DNA from: Cavia porcellus
Lineage: Eukaryota > Chordata > Mammalia > Rodentia > Caviidae
DNA: 64,000 bases
NCBI RefSeq assembly: GCF_034190915.1
Contig: NW_026947546.1
Coordinates: 930,001 to 994,000 of the forward strand
Direction: 5' to 3'
This document shows positions 26,244 to 40,272 of this stretch, piece after piece (positions within the stretch are counted from its first letter, which is position 1; the number at the start of each line of letters is the position of its first letter). The notes below the pieces were generated by a model. That model ran no database searches and was not told the DNA's origin. It saw nothing but the letters and a program-made list of their open reading frames with translations. The translations under genes were made by a program, and so were the position numbers.

Positions 26244-29200
26244 TTCGTGAATGTAATGTAACACACACCCATAAAATGCACACCACCCCGTGATGTTTTT
26301 CTCACTCCTACTAGTGAATGTAATGTAACACACACCCATACAATGCGCACCACCCCGTGATGTTTTTCTCACTCCTACTAGTGAATGTAATGTAACACAC
26401 ACCCATACAATACGCACCACCCCGTGATGTTTTTCTCACTCCTACTAGTGAATCTAATGTAACACACACCCATACAATGCGCACCACCCCGTGATGTTTT
26501 TCTCACTCCTACTAGTGAATGTAATGTAACACACACCCATACAATGCGCACCACCCCGTGATGTTTTCTCACTCCTATTAGTGAATGTAATGTAAAACAC
26601 ACGTATACAATGCGCACCACCCCGTGATGTTTTTCTCACTCCTACTAGTGAATCTAATGTAACACACACCCATACAATGCGCACCACCCCACGACGTTTT
26701 TCAGAAACCTATCCTACATTGCCACTGCATGTTCCCTGACCTCCCCATGCTGACCACCCCGCGGTGCTTTTCTCCAACCTAAATTGCCACTCACTGCCTA
26801 TCCTAATTCAGACCCTCCGATTCACACCACCCCGTGATGTTTTTCACACTCCTAGTAGTGAATGTAATGTAACACACACCCATACAATGCGGACCACCCC
26901 GTGATGTTTTTCTCACTCCTACGAGTGAATGTAATGTAACACACACCCATACAATGCGCACCACCCCATGATGTTTTTCTCACTCCTATCAGTGAATGTA
27001 ATGTAACACACACCCATACAATGCGCACCACCCCGTGATGTTTTTCTCACTCCTACTAGTGAATGTAATGTAACACACACCCATACAATGCGCACCACAC
27101 CGTGATGTTTTTCTCACTCCTACTAGTGAATGTAATGTAACACACACCCATACAATGCGCACCACACCGTGATGTTTTTCTGACTCCTACTAGTGAATGT
27201 AATGTAACACACACCCATACAATGCGCACCACCCCGTGATGTTTTCTCACTCCTATTAGTGAATGTAATGTAACACACACCCATACAATGCGCACCACCC
27301 CGTGATGTTTTCTCACTCCTATTAGTGAATGTAATGTAAAACACACCTATACAATGCGCACCACCCCGTGATGTTTTTCTCACTCCTACTAGTGAATCTA
27401 ATGTAACACACACCCATACAATGCGCACCACCCCGCGATGTTTTTCAGAAACCTATCCTACATTGCCACTGCATGTTCCCTGACCTCCCCATGCTGACCA
27501 CCCCGCGGTGCTTTTCTCCAACCTAAATTGCCACTCACTGCCTATCCTAATTCAGACCCTCCGATTCACACCACCCCGTGATGTTTTTCACACTCCTAGT
27601 AGTGAATGTAATGTAACACACACCCATACAATGCGGACCACCCCGTGATGTTTTTCTCACTCCTACGAGTGAATGTAATGTAACACACACCCATACAATG
27701 CGCACCACCCCATGATGTTTTTCTCACTCCTATCAGTGAATGTAATGTAACACACACCCATACAATGCGCACCACCCCGTGATGTTTTTCTCACTCCTAC
27801 TAGTGAATGTAATGTAACACACACCCATACAATGCGCACCACACCGTGATGTTTTTCTCACTCCTACTAGTGAATGTAATGTAACACACACCCATACAAT
27901 GCGCACCACACCGTGATGTTTTTCTGACTCCTACTAGTGAATGTAATGTAACACACACCCATACAATGCGCACCACCCCGTGATGTTTTCTCACTCCTAT
28001 TAGTGAATGTAATGTAACACACACCCATACAATGCGCACCACCCCGTGATGTTTTCTCACTCCTATTAGTGAATGTAATGTAAAACACACCTATACAATG
28101 CGCACCACCCCGTGATGTTTTTCTCACTCCTACTAGTGAATGTAATGTAACACACACCCATACAATGCGCACCACCCCGTGATGTTTTTCTGACTCCTAC
28201 TAGTGAATGTAATGTAACACACACCCATACAATGCGCACCACCGCGTGATGTTTTTCTGACTCCTACTAGTGAATGTAATGTAACACACACCCATACAAT
28301 GCGCACCACCCCGTGATGTTTTTCTCACTCCTACTAGTGAACGTAATGTAACACACACCCATACAATGCGCACCACCCCGTGATGTTTTTCTCACTCCTA
28401 TTAGTGAATGTAATGTAACACACACCCATACAATGCGCACCACCCCGTGATGATTTTCTCACTCCTACTAGTGAATGTAATGTAACACCACCCATACAAT
28501 GCGCACCACCCCGTGATGTTTTTCTCACTGCTACTAGTGAATCTAATGTAACACACACCCATACAATGCGCACCACCCCGCGATGTTTTTCAGAATCCTA
28601 TCCTACATTGCCACTGCATGTTCCCTGACCTCCCCATGCTGACCACCCCGCGGGGCTTTTCTCCATCCTATATTGCCACTCACTGCCTTTCCTAATTCAG
28701 ACCCTCCGATTCACACCACCCCGTGATGTTTTTCTCACTCCTATTCGTGAATGTAATGTAACACACACCCATAAAATGCGCACCACCCCGTGATGTTTTT
28801 CTCACTCCTACTAGTGAATGTAATGTAACACACACCCATACAATGCGCACCACCCTGTGATGTTTTTCTCACTCCTACTAGTGAATGTAATGTAACACAC
28901 ACCCATACAATTCGCACCGCCCCGTGATGTTTTTCTCACTCCTACTAGTGAATCTAATGTAACACACACCCATACAATGCGCACCACCCCGTGATGTTTT
29001 TCTCACTCCTACTAGTGAATGTAATGTAACACACACCCATACAATGCGCACCACCCCGTGATGTTTTCTCACTCCTATTAGTGAATGTAATGTAAAACAC
29101 ACCTATACAATGCGCACCACCCCGTGATGTTTTTCTCACTCCTACTAGTGAATCTAATGTAACACACACCCATACAATGCGCACCACCCCGCGATGTTTT

Positions 29201-31416
29201 TCAGAAACCTATCCTACATTGCCACTGCATGTTCCCTGACCTCCCCATGCTGACCACCCCGCGGTGCTTTTCTCCAACCTAAATTGCCACTCACTGCCTA
29301 TCCTAATTCAGACCCTCCGATTCACACCACCCCGTGATGTTTTTCACACTCCTAGTAGTGAATGTAATGTAACACACACCCATACAATGCGGACCACCCC
29401 GTGATGTTTTTCTCACTCCTACGAGTGAATGTAATGTAACACACACCCATACAATGCGCACCACCCCATGATGTTTTTCTCACTCCGATCAGTGAATGTA
29501 ATGTAACACACACCCATACAATGCGCACCACCCCGTGATATTTTTCTCACTCCTACTAGTGAATGTAATGTAACACACACCCATACAATGCGCACCACAC
29601 CGTGATGTTTTTCTCACTCCTACTAGTGAATGTAATGTAACACACACCCATACAATGCGCACCACACCGTGATGTTTTTCTGACTCCTACTAGTGAATGT
29701 AATGTAACACACACCCATACAATGCGCACCACCCCGTGATGTTTTCTCACTCCTATTAGTGAATGTAATGTAACACACACCCATACAATGCGCACCACCC
29801 CGTGATGTTTTCTCACTCCTATTAGTGAATGTAATGTAAAACACACCTATACAATGCGCACCACCCCGTGATGTTTTTCTCACTCCTACTAGTGAATCTA
29901 ATGTAACACACACCCATACAATGCGCACCACCCCGCGATGTTTTTCAGAAACCTATCCTACATTGCCACTGCATGTTCCCTGACCTCCCCATGCTGACCA
30001 CCCCGCGGTGCTTTTCTCCAACCTAAATTGCCACTCACTGCCTATCCTAATTCAGACCCTCCGATTCACACCACCCCGTGATGTTTTTCACACTCCTAGT
30101 AGTGAATGTAATGTAACACACACCCATACAATGCGGACCACCCCGTGATGTTTTTCTCACTCCTACGAGTGAATGTAATGTAACACACACCCATACAATG
30201 CGCACCACCCCGTGATGTTTTTCTCACTCCTATGAGTGAATGTAATGTAACACACACCCATACAATGCGCACCACCCCGTGATGTTTTTCTCACTCCTAC
30301 TAGTGAATGTAATGTAACACACACCCATACAATGCGCACCACACCGTGATGTTTTTCTCACTCCTACTAGTGAATGTAATGTAACACACACCCATACAAT
30401 GCCCACCACCCCGTGATGTTTTTCTGACTCCTACTAGTGAATGTAATGTAACACACACCCATACAATGCGCACCACCGCGTGATGTTTTTCTGACTCCTA
30501 CTAGTGAATGTAATGTAACACACACCCATACAATGCGCACCACCCCGTGATGTTTTTCTCACTCCTACTAGTGAACGTAATGTAACACACACCCATACAA
30601 TGCGCACCACCCCGTGATGTTTTTCTCACTCCTATTAGTGAATGTAATGTAACACACACCCATACAATGCGCACCACCCCGTGATGATTTTCTCACTCCT
30701 ACTAGTGAATGTAATGTAACACCACCCATACAATGCGCACCACCCCGTGATGTTTTTCTCACTGCTACTAGTGAATCTAATGTAACACACACCCATACAA
30801 TGCGCACCACCCCGCGATGTTTTTCAGAATCCTATCCTACATTGCCACTGCATGTTCCCTGACCTCCCCATGCTGACCACCCCGCGGGGCTTTTCTCCAT
30901 CCTATATTGCCACTCACTGCCTTTCCTAATTCAGACCCTCCGATTCACACCACCCCGTGATGTTTTTCTCACTCCTATTCGTGAATGTAATGTAACACAC
31001 ACCCATAAAATGCGCACCACCCCGTGATGTTTTTCTCACTCCTACTAGTGAATGTAATGTAACACACACCCATACAATGCGCACCACCCTGTGATGTTTT
31101 TCTCACTCCTACTAGTGAATGTAATGTAACACACACCCATACAATGCGCACCGCCCCGTGATGTTTTTCTCACTCCTACTAGTGAATCTAATGTAACACA
31201 CACCCATACAATGCGCACCACCCCGTGATGTTTTTCTCACTCCTACTAGTGAATGTAATGTAACACACACCCATACAATGCGCACCACCCCGTGATGTTT
31301 TCTCACTCCTATTAGTGAATGTAATGTAAAACACACCTATACAATGCGCACCACCCCGTGATGTTTTTCTCACTCCTACTAGTGAATCTAATGTAACACA
31401 CACCCATACAATGCGC
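26244..31416. repeat. Gamma domain, first copy: 7-9-11 higher-order repeat of 2,234 bp
   Basis: B starts are at 26683, 27427, 28572, 29183, 29927 and 30806, with A counts 7, 9, 15, 7, 9, 11 and then 7 to 31417. The complete unit is 28572-30805. The first round is longer (15 A in place of 11), containing an extra set of A monomers around 28000-28200. Gamma markers are ttttcacactcc with tagtagtg after C, gcggacc, ccatgatg, atcagtg, cacaccgtg, ctgactcc, 66-bp A monomers with a T4 run, taaaacacacct, gaacgtaatg, taacaccaccc and actgctac. Its B reads 'cagaaacc' in two of three positions and the matching C reads ccaacctaaattg. B at 26683 has the odd start ccccacgacg. Confidence 0.92.
26550..26615 (+). 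repeat. 66-bp A monomer (T5 run shortened to T4), gamma marker
   Basis: The box reads gatgttttctc instead of gatgtttttctc. Such 66-bp monomers recur in gamma and epsilon intervals (for example near 27240, 27300, 27980, 28040, 29740 and 29805) and explain the 1- and 2-bp shortfalls of the 7-A and 9-A intervals. They shift the reading frame by one, which is why the longest spurious minus-strand ORFs (96-102 codons) sit over them. This copy is followed by a private 'acacgtatac'. Confidence 0.9.
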
Positions 31417-33000
31417 ACCACCCCGCGATGTTTTTCAGAAACCTATCCTACATTGCCACTGCATGTTCCCTGACCTCCCCATGCTGACCACCCCGCGGTG
31501 CTTTTCTCCAACCTAAATTGCCACTCACTGCCTATCCTAATTCAGACCCTCCGATTCACACCACCCCGTGATGTTTTTCACACTCCTAGTAGTGAATGTA
31601 ATGTAACACAAACCCATACAATGCGCACCACCCCGTGATGTTTTTCTCACTCCTACTAGTGAATGTAATGTAACACACACCCATACAATGCGCACCACCC
31701 CGTGATGTTTTTCTCACTCCTACGAGTGAATGTAATGTAACACACATCCATACAATGCCCACCACCCCGTGATGTTTTTCTCACTTCTACTAGTGAATGT
31801 AATGTAACACACACCCATACAATGCGCACCACCCCGTGATGTTTTTCTCACTCCTACTAGTGAATGTAATGTAACACACACCCATACAATGCGCACCACC
31901 CCGTGATGTTTTTCTCACTCCTACTAGTGAATCTAATGTAACACACACCCATACAATGCGCACCACCCCGTGATGTTTTTCTCACTCCTACTAGTGAATC
32001 TAATGTAACACACACCCATACAATGTGCACCACCCGTGATGTTTTTCTCACTCCTACTAGTGAATGTAATGTAACACACACCCATACAATACTCACCACC
32101 CCGTGATGTTTTTCTCACTCCTAGTAGTGAATGTAATGTAACACACACACATACAATGCGCACCACCCCGTGATGTTTTTCTCACTCCTACTAGTGAATG
32201 TAATGTAACACACACCCATACAATGCGCACAACCCCGTGATATTTTTCTCACTGCTACTAGTGAATGTAATGTAACACACACCCATACAATGCGCACCAC
32301 CCCGTGATGTTTTTCTCACTCCTATTAGTGAATGTAATGTAACACACACCCATACAATGCGAACCACCCCGTGATGTTTTTCTCACTCCTACTAGTGAAT
32401 GTAATGTAACACACACCCATACAATGCGCACCACACCGTGATGTTTTTCTCACTCCTACTAGTGAATCTAATGTAACACACACCCATACAATGCGCACCA
32501 CCCCGTGATGTTTTTCTCACTCCTACTAGTGAATGTAATGTAACACACACCCATACAATGCGCACCACCCCGTGATGTTTTCTCACTCCTATTAGTGAAT
32601 GTAATGTAAAACACACCCATACAATGCGCACCACCCCGTGATGTTTTTCTCACTCCTACTAGTGAATCTAATGTAACACACACCCATACAATGCGCAATA
32701 CCCCGCGATGTTTTTCAGAAACCTATCCTACATTGCCACTGCATGTTCCCTGACCTCCCCATGCTGACCACCCGGCGGTGCTTTTCTCCAACCTAAATTG
32801 CCACTCACTGCCTATCCTAATTCAGACCCTCCGATTCACACCACCCCGTGATGTTTTTCTCACTCCTAGTAGTGAATGTAATGTAACACACACCCATACA
32901 ATGCGCACCACCCCGTGATGTTTTTCTCACTCCTACGAGTGAATGTAATGTAACACACACCCATACAATGCGCACCACCCCGTGATGTTTTTCTCACTCC
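31417..33000. repeat. Epsilon-type fragment (17 A interval) with its B+C pair at 32697
   Basis: The 17-A interval between B starts 31417 and 32697 has the epsilon markers: acacatcc, caatgcccacc, aatgtgcaccacccgtg (a 66-bp monomer) and gcacaaccccgtgatattt. The B at 32697 starts aataccccgcg, as at 56751 and 60602. It is two A shorter than the 19-A interval of the full epsilon unit. The following 5-A interval (32840-33174) begins epsilon-like (tagtagtg, acgagtg) and changes to the end of the alpha 8-A interval near 33000, so a join lies there. Confidence 0.85.
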
Positions 33001-36000
33001 TACTTGTGAATCTAATGTAACACACACCCATACAATGCGCACCACCCCTTGATGTTTTTCTCACTCCTAGTAGTGAATGTAATGTAACACACACCCATAC
33101 AATGCGCACCACCCCGTGATGTTTGTCTCACTCCTACTAGTGAATCTAATGTAACACACACCCATACAATGCGCACCACCCCGCGATGTTTTTCAGAATC
33201 CTATCCTACATTGCCACTGCATGTTCCCTGACCTCCCCATGGTGACCACACCGCGGGGCTTTTCTCCATCCTACATTGCCACTCACTGCCTTTCCTAATT
33301 CAGAACCTCCGATTCACACCACCCCGTGATGTTTTTCTCACTCCTATTAGTGAATGTAATGTAACACACACACATACAATGCGCACCACCCCGTGATGTT
33401 TTTCTCACTCCTACGAGTGAATATAATGTAACACACACCCATACAATGCGCACCACCCCGTGATGTTTTTCTCACTCTTACGAGTGAATGTAATGTAACA
33501 CACACCCATACAATGCGCACCACCCCGTGATGTTTTTCTCACTCCTACTAGTGAATGTAATCTAACACACACCCATACAATGCGCACCACCCCGTGATGT
33601 TTTTCTCACTCCTACTAGTGAATGTAATGTAACACACACCCATACAATGCGCACCACTCCGTGATGTTTTTCTCACTCCTACTAGTGAATGTAATGTAAC
33701 ACACACCCATACAATGCGCAACACCCCGTGATGTTTTTCTCACTCCTACTAGTGAATCTAATGTAACACACACCCATACAATGCGCACCACCCCGCGATG
33801 TTTTTCAGAATCCTATCCTACATTGCCACTGCATGTTCCCTGACCTCCCCATGCTGACCACCCCGCGGGGCTTTTCTCCATCCTATATTGCCACTCACTG
33901 CCTTTCCTAATTCAGACCCTCTGATTCACACCACCCCGTGATGTTTTTCTCACTCCTATTCGTGAATGTAATGTAACACACACCCATAAAATGCGCACCA
34001 CCCCGTGATGTTTTTCTCACTCCTACTAGTGAATGTAATGTAACACACACCCATACAATGCGCACCACCCCGTGATGTTTTTCTCACTCCTACTAGTGAA
34101 TGTAATGTAACACACTCCCATACAATGCGCACCACCCCGTGATGTTTTTCTCACTCCTACTTGTGAATCTAATGTAACACACACCCATACAATGCGCACC
34201 ACCCCGCGATGTTTTTCAGAATCCTATCCTACATTGCCAATGCATGTTCCCTGACCTCCCCATGCTGACCACCCCGCGGGGCTTTTCTCCATCCTACATT
34301 GCCACTCACTGCCTATCCTAATTCAGACCCTCCGATTCACACCACCCCGTGATGTTTTTCTCACTCCTATTAGTGAATGTAATGTAACACACACCCATAC
34401 AATGCGCACCACCCCGTGATGTTTTTCTCACTCCTACTAGTGAAAGTAATGTAACACACACCCATACAATGCGCACCACCCCGTGATGTTTTTCTCACTC
34501 CTACTAGTGAATGTAATGTAACACACACCCATACAATGCGCACCACCCCGTGATGTTTTTCTCACTCCTACTAGTGAATCTAATGTAACACACACCCATA
34601 CAATGCGCACCACCCCTTGATGTTTTTCTCACTCCTACTAGTGAATGTAATGTAACACACACCCATACAATGCGCACCACCCCGTGATGTTTTTCTCACT
34701 CCTACTAGTGAATCTAATGTAACACACACCCATACAATGCTCACCACCCCGCGATGTTTTTCAGAATCCTATCCTACATTGCCACTGCATGTTCCCTGAC
34801 CTCCCCATGCTGACCACCCCGCGGGGCTTTTCTCCATCCTATATTGCCACTCACTGCCTTTCCTAATTCAGACCCTCTGATTCACACCACCCCGTGATGT
34901 TTTTCTCACTCCTATTCGTGAATGTAATGTAACACACACCCATAAAATGCGCACCACCCCGTGATGTTTTTCTCACTCCTACTAGTGAATGTAATGTAAC
35001 ACACACCCATACAATGCGCACCACCCCGTGATGTTTTTCTCACTCCTACTAGTGAATGTAATGTAACACACACCCATACAATGCGCACCACCCCGTGATA
35101 TTTTTCTCACTCCTACTTGTGAATCTAATGTAACACACACCCATACAATGCGCACCACCCCGCGATGTTTTTCAGAATCCTATCCTACATTGCCACTGCA
35201 TGTTCCCTGACCTCCCCATGCTGACCACCCCGCGGGGCTTTTCTCCATCCTACATTGCCACTCACTGCCTATCCTAATTCAGACCCTCCGATTCACACCA
35301 CCCCGTGATGTTTTTCTCACTCCTATTAGTGAATGTAATGTAACACACACCCATACAATGCGCACCACCCCGTGATGTTTTTCTCACTCCTACTAGTGAA
35401 AGTAATGTAACACACACCCATACAATGCGCACCACCCCGTGATGTTTTTCTCACTCCTACTAGTGAATGTAATGTAACACACACCCATACAATGCGCACC
35501 ACCCCGTGATGTTTTTCTCACTCCTACTAGTGAATCTAATGTAACACACACCCATACAATGCGCACCACCCCTTGATGTTTTTCTCACTCCTACTAGTGA
35601 ATGTAATGTAACACACACCCATACAAAGCGCACCACCCCGTGATGTTTTTCTCACTCCTACTAGTGAATCTAATGTAACACACACCCATACAATGCGCAC
35701 CACCCCTTGATGTTTTTCTCACTCCTAGTAGTGAATGTAATGTAACACACACCCATACAATGCGCACCACCCCGTGATGTTTGTCTCACTCCTACTAGTG
35801 AATCTAATGTAACACACACCCATACAATGCGCACCACCCCGCGATGTTTTTCAGAATCCTATCCTACATTGCCACTGCATGTTCCCTGACCTCCCCATGG
35901 TGACCACACCGCGGGGCTTTTCTCCATCCTACATTGCCACTCACTGCCTTTCCTAATTCAGACCCTCCGATTCACACCACCCCGTGATGTTTTTCTCACT

Positions 36001-37400
36001 CCTATTAGTGAATGTAATGTAACACACACACATACAATGCGCACCACCCCGTGATGTTTTTCTCACTCCTACGAGTGAATATAATGTAACACACACCCAT
36101 ACAATGCGCACCACCCCGTGATGTTTTTCTCACTCTTACGAGTGAATGTAATGTAACACACACCCATACAATGCGCACCACCCCGTGATGTTTTTCTCAC
36201 TCCTACTAGTGAATGTAATCTAACACACACCCATACAATGCGCACCACCCCGTGATGTTTTTCTCACTCCTACTAGTGAATGTAATGTAACACACACCCA
36301 TACAATGCGCACCACTCCGTGATGTTTTTCTCACTCCTACTAGTGAATGTAATGTAACACACACCCATACAATGCGCAACACCCCGTGATGTTTTTCTCA
36401 CTCCTACTAGTGAATCTAATGTAACACACACCCATACAATGCGCACCACCCCGCGATGTTTTTCAGAATCCTATCCTACATTGCCACTGCATGTTCCCTG
36501 ACCTCCCCATGCTGACCACCCCGCGGGGCTTTTCTCCATCCTATATTGCCACTCACTGCCTTTCCTAATTCAGACCCTCTGATTCACACCACCCCGTGAT
36601 GTTTTTCTCACTCCTATTCGTGAATGTAATGTAACACACACCCATTAAATGCGCACCACCCCGTGATGTTTTTCTCACTCCTACTAGTGAATGTAATGTA
36701 ACACACACCCATACAATGCGCACCACCCCGTGATGTTTTTCTCACTCCTACTAGTGAATGTAATGTAACACACTCCCATACAATGCGCACCACCCCGTGA
36801 TGTTTTTCTCACTCCTACTTGTGAATCTAATGTAACACACACCCATACAATGCGCACCACCCCGCGATGTTTTTAAGAATCCTATCCTACATTGCCACTG
36901 CATGTTCCCTGACCTCCCCATGCTGACCACCCCGCGGGGCTTTTCTCCATCCTACATTGCCACTCACTGCCTATCCTAATTCAGACCCTCCGATTCACAC
37001 CACCCCGTGATGTTTTTCTCACTCCTATTAGTGAATGTAATGTAACACACACCCATACAATGCGCACCACCCCGTGATGTTTTTCTCACTCCTACTAGTG
37101 AAAGTAATGTAACACACACCCATACAATGCGCACCACCCCGTGATGTTTTTCTCACTCCTACTAGTGAATGTAATGTAACACACACCCATACAATGCGCA
37201 CCACCCCGTGATGTTTTTCTCACTCCTACTAGTGAATCTAATGTAACACACACCCATACAATGCGCACCACCCCTTGATGTTTTTCTCACTCCTACTAGT
37301 GAATGTAATGTAACACACACCCATACAATGCGCACCACCCCGTGATGTTTTTCTCACTCCTACTAGTGAATCTAATGTAACACACACCCATACAATGCGC
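33001..37400. repeat. Alpha' domain: 7-4-6-4-8 higher-order repeat of 2,658 bp
   Basis: B starts are at 33175, 33787, 34198, 34743, 35154, 35833, 36445 and 36856, with A counts 5 (junction), 7, 4, 6, 4, 8, 7, 4, then 6 to 37401. The first full unit is 33175-35832. The second begins at 35833 and runs into beta after its fourth interval. The layout 7-4-6-4 also closes the first alpha domain (7106-9084, offset 26,069 bp). Private changes here include cagaacctcc near 33303, ttgccaatgc near 34236, acaaagcgc near 35626, cccattaaat near 36644 and tttttaagaa at 36874. Confidence 0.9.
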
Positions 37401-40272
37401 ACCACCCCGCGATGTTTTTCAGAATCCTATCCTACATTGCCACTGCATGTTCCCTGACCTCCCCATGCTGACCACCCCGCGGGGCTTTTCTCCATCCTAT
37501 ATTGCCACTCACTGCCTTTCCTAATTCAGACCCTCTGATTCACACCACCCCGTGATGTTTTTCTCACTCCTATTCGTGAATGTAATGTAACACACACCCA
37601 TAAAATGCGCACCACCCCGTGATGTTTTTCTCACTCCTACTAGTGAATGTAATGTAACACACACCCATACAATGCGCACCACCCCGTGATGTTTTTCTCA
37701 CTCCTACTAGTGAATGTAATGTAACACACACCCATACAATGCGCACCACCCCGTGATATTTTTCTCACTCCTACTTGTGAATCTAATGTAACACACACCC
37801 ATACAATGCGCACCATCCCGCGATGTTTTTCAGAATCCTATCCTACATTGCCACTGCATGTTCCCTGACCTCCCCATGCTGACCACCCCGCGGGGCTTTT
37901 CTCCATCCTACATTGCCACTCACTGCCTATCCTAATTCAGACCCTCCAATTCACACCACCCCGTGATGTTTTTCTCACTCCTATTAGTGAATGTAATGTA
38001 ACACACACCCATACAATGCGCACCACTCCGTGATGTTTTTCTCACTCCTACTAGTGAATGTAATGTAACACACACCCATACAATGCGCACCACCCCGTGA
38101 TGTTTTTCTCACTCGTACTATTGAATGTAATGTAACACACACCCATACAATGCGCACCACCCCGTGATGTTTTTCTCACTCCTACTAGTGAATCTAATGT
38201 AACACACACCCATACAATGAGCACCACCCCGCGATGTTTTTCAGAATCCTATCCTACATTGCCACTGCATGTTCCCTGACCTCCCCATGCTGACCACCCC
38301 GCGGGGCTTTTCTGCATGCTACATTGCCACTCACTGCCATTCCTAATTCAGACCCTCCGATTCACACCACCCCGTGATGTTTTTCTCACTCCTAGTAGTG
38401 AATGTAATGTAACACACACCCATACAATGAGTACCACCCCGTGATGTTTTTCTCACTCCTACTAGTGAATGTAATGTAACACCCATACAATGCGCACCAC
38501 CCCGTGATGTTTTTCTCACTCCTACGAGTGAATGTAATGTAACACACACCCATACAATGCGCACCACCCCGTGATATTTTTCTCAATCCTACGAGTGAAT
38601 GTAATCTAACACACACCCATAAAATGCGCACCACCCCGTGATGTTTTTCTCACTCCTACTAGTGAATGTAATGTAACACACACCCATACAATGCGCACCA
38701 CCCCGTGATGTTTTTCTCACTCCTACTAGTGAATCTAATGTAACACACACCCATACAATGCGCACCACTCTGTGATGTTTTTCTCACTCCTACGAGTGAA
38801 TGTAATGTAACACACACCCATACAATGCGCACCACCCCGTGATGATTTTCTCACTCCTACTAGTGAATGTAATGTAACACACACCCATACAATGCGCACC
38901 ACCCCGTGATGTTTTTCTCACTCCTACTAGTGAATCTAATGTAACACACACCCATACAATGCGCACCACCGCGTGTTTTTCTCACTCCTACTAGTGAATC
39001 TAATGTAACACACACCCATACAATGCGCACCACCCCGTGATGTTTTTCTCACTCATACTAGAGAATGTAATGTAACACACACCCATACAATGCTCACCAC
39101 CCCGTGATGTTTTTCTCACTCCTAGTAGTGAATGTAATGTAACACACACACATACAATGCGCACCACACCGTGATGTTTTTCTCACTCCAACTAGTGAAT
39201 GTAATGTAACACACACTCATACAATGCGCACCACCCCGTGATGTTTTTCTGACTCCTACTAGTGAATGCAATGTAACACACACCCATACAATGCGCACCA
39301 CCCCGTGATATTTTTCTCACTCCTATTAGTGAATGTAATGTAACACACACCCATACAATGCGCACCACCCCGTGATGTTTTTCTCACTCCTACTACTGAA
39401 TCTAATGTAACACACACCCATACAATGCGCACCACCGCGTGATGTTTTTCTCACTCCTACTAGTGAATGCAATGTAACACACACCCGTACAATGCGCACC
39501 ACCCCGTGATGTTTTTCTCACTCCTACCAGTGAATGTAATGTAACACACACCCATACAATGCGCACCACCCCGTGATGTTTTTCTCACTCCTACTAGTGA
39601 ATGTAATGTAACACACACCCATACAATGCGCCCCACCCCGTGATGTTTTTCTCACTATTACGAGTGAATGTAATGTAACACACACCCATACAATGCGCAC
39701 CACCCCGTGATGTTTTTCTCACTCCTACTAGTGAATGTAATGTAACACACACCCATACAATGCGCACCACCCCGTGATGTTTTTCTCACTCCTACTAGTG
39801 AATGTAATGTAACACACACCCATACAATGCGCACCACCCCGTGATGTTTTTCTCACTCCTACTAGTGAATCTAATGTAACACACACCCATACAATGCGCA
39901 CCACCCCGTGATGTTTTTCTCACTCCTATTAGTGAATGTAATGTAACACACACCCATACAATGCGCACCACCCCGTGATGATTTTCTCACTCCTACTAGT
40001 GAATGTAATGTAACACACACCCATACAATGCGCACCACCCCGTGATGTTTTTCTCACTCCTACTAGTGAATCTAATGTAACACACACCCATACAATGCGA
40101 ACCACCCCGCGATGTTTTTCAGAATCCTATCCTACATTGCCACTGCATGTTCCCTGACCTCCCCATGCTGACCACCCCGCGGGGCTTTTCTCCATCCTAT
40201 ATTGCCACTCACTGCCTTTCCTAATTCAGACCCTCCGATTCACACCACCCCGTGATGTTTTTCTCACTCCTA
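37401..40272. repeat. Beta domain, third copy (4-26 unit)
   Basis: B starts are at 37401, 37812, 38223 and 40101. The unit 37812-40100 matches 23783-26071 with a 14,029-bp offset and 11173-13461 with a 26,639-bp offset, including the 63-bp (38433) and 64-bp (38965) monomers. Distinguishing changes are cctccaattcac near 37947, actcgtacta near 38113, gagtacc near 38430 and tctgcatgc near 38311. Only one beta unit is present, not two. Confidence 0.9.
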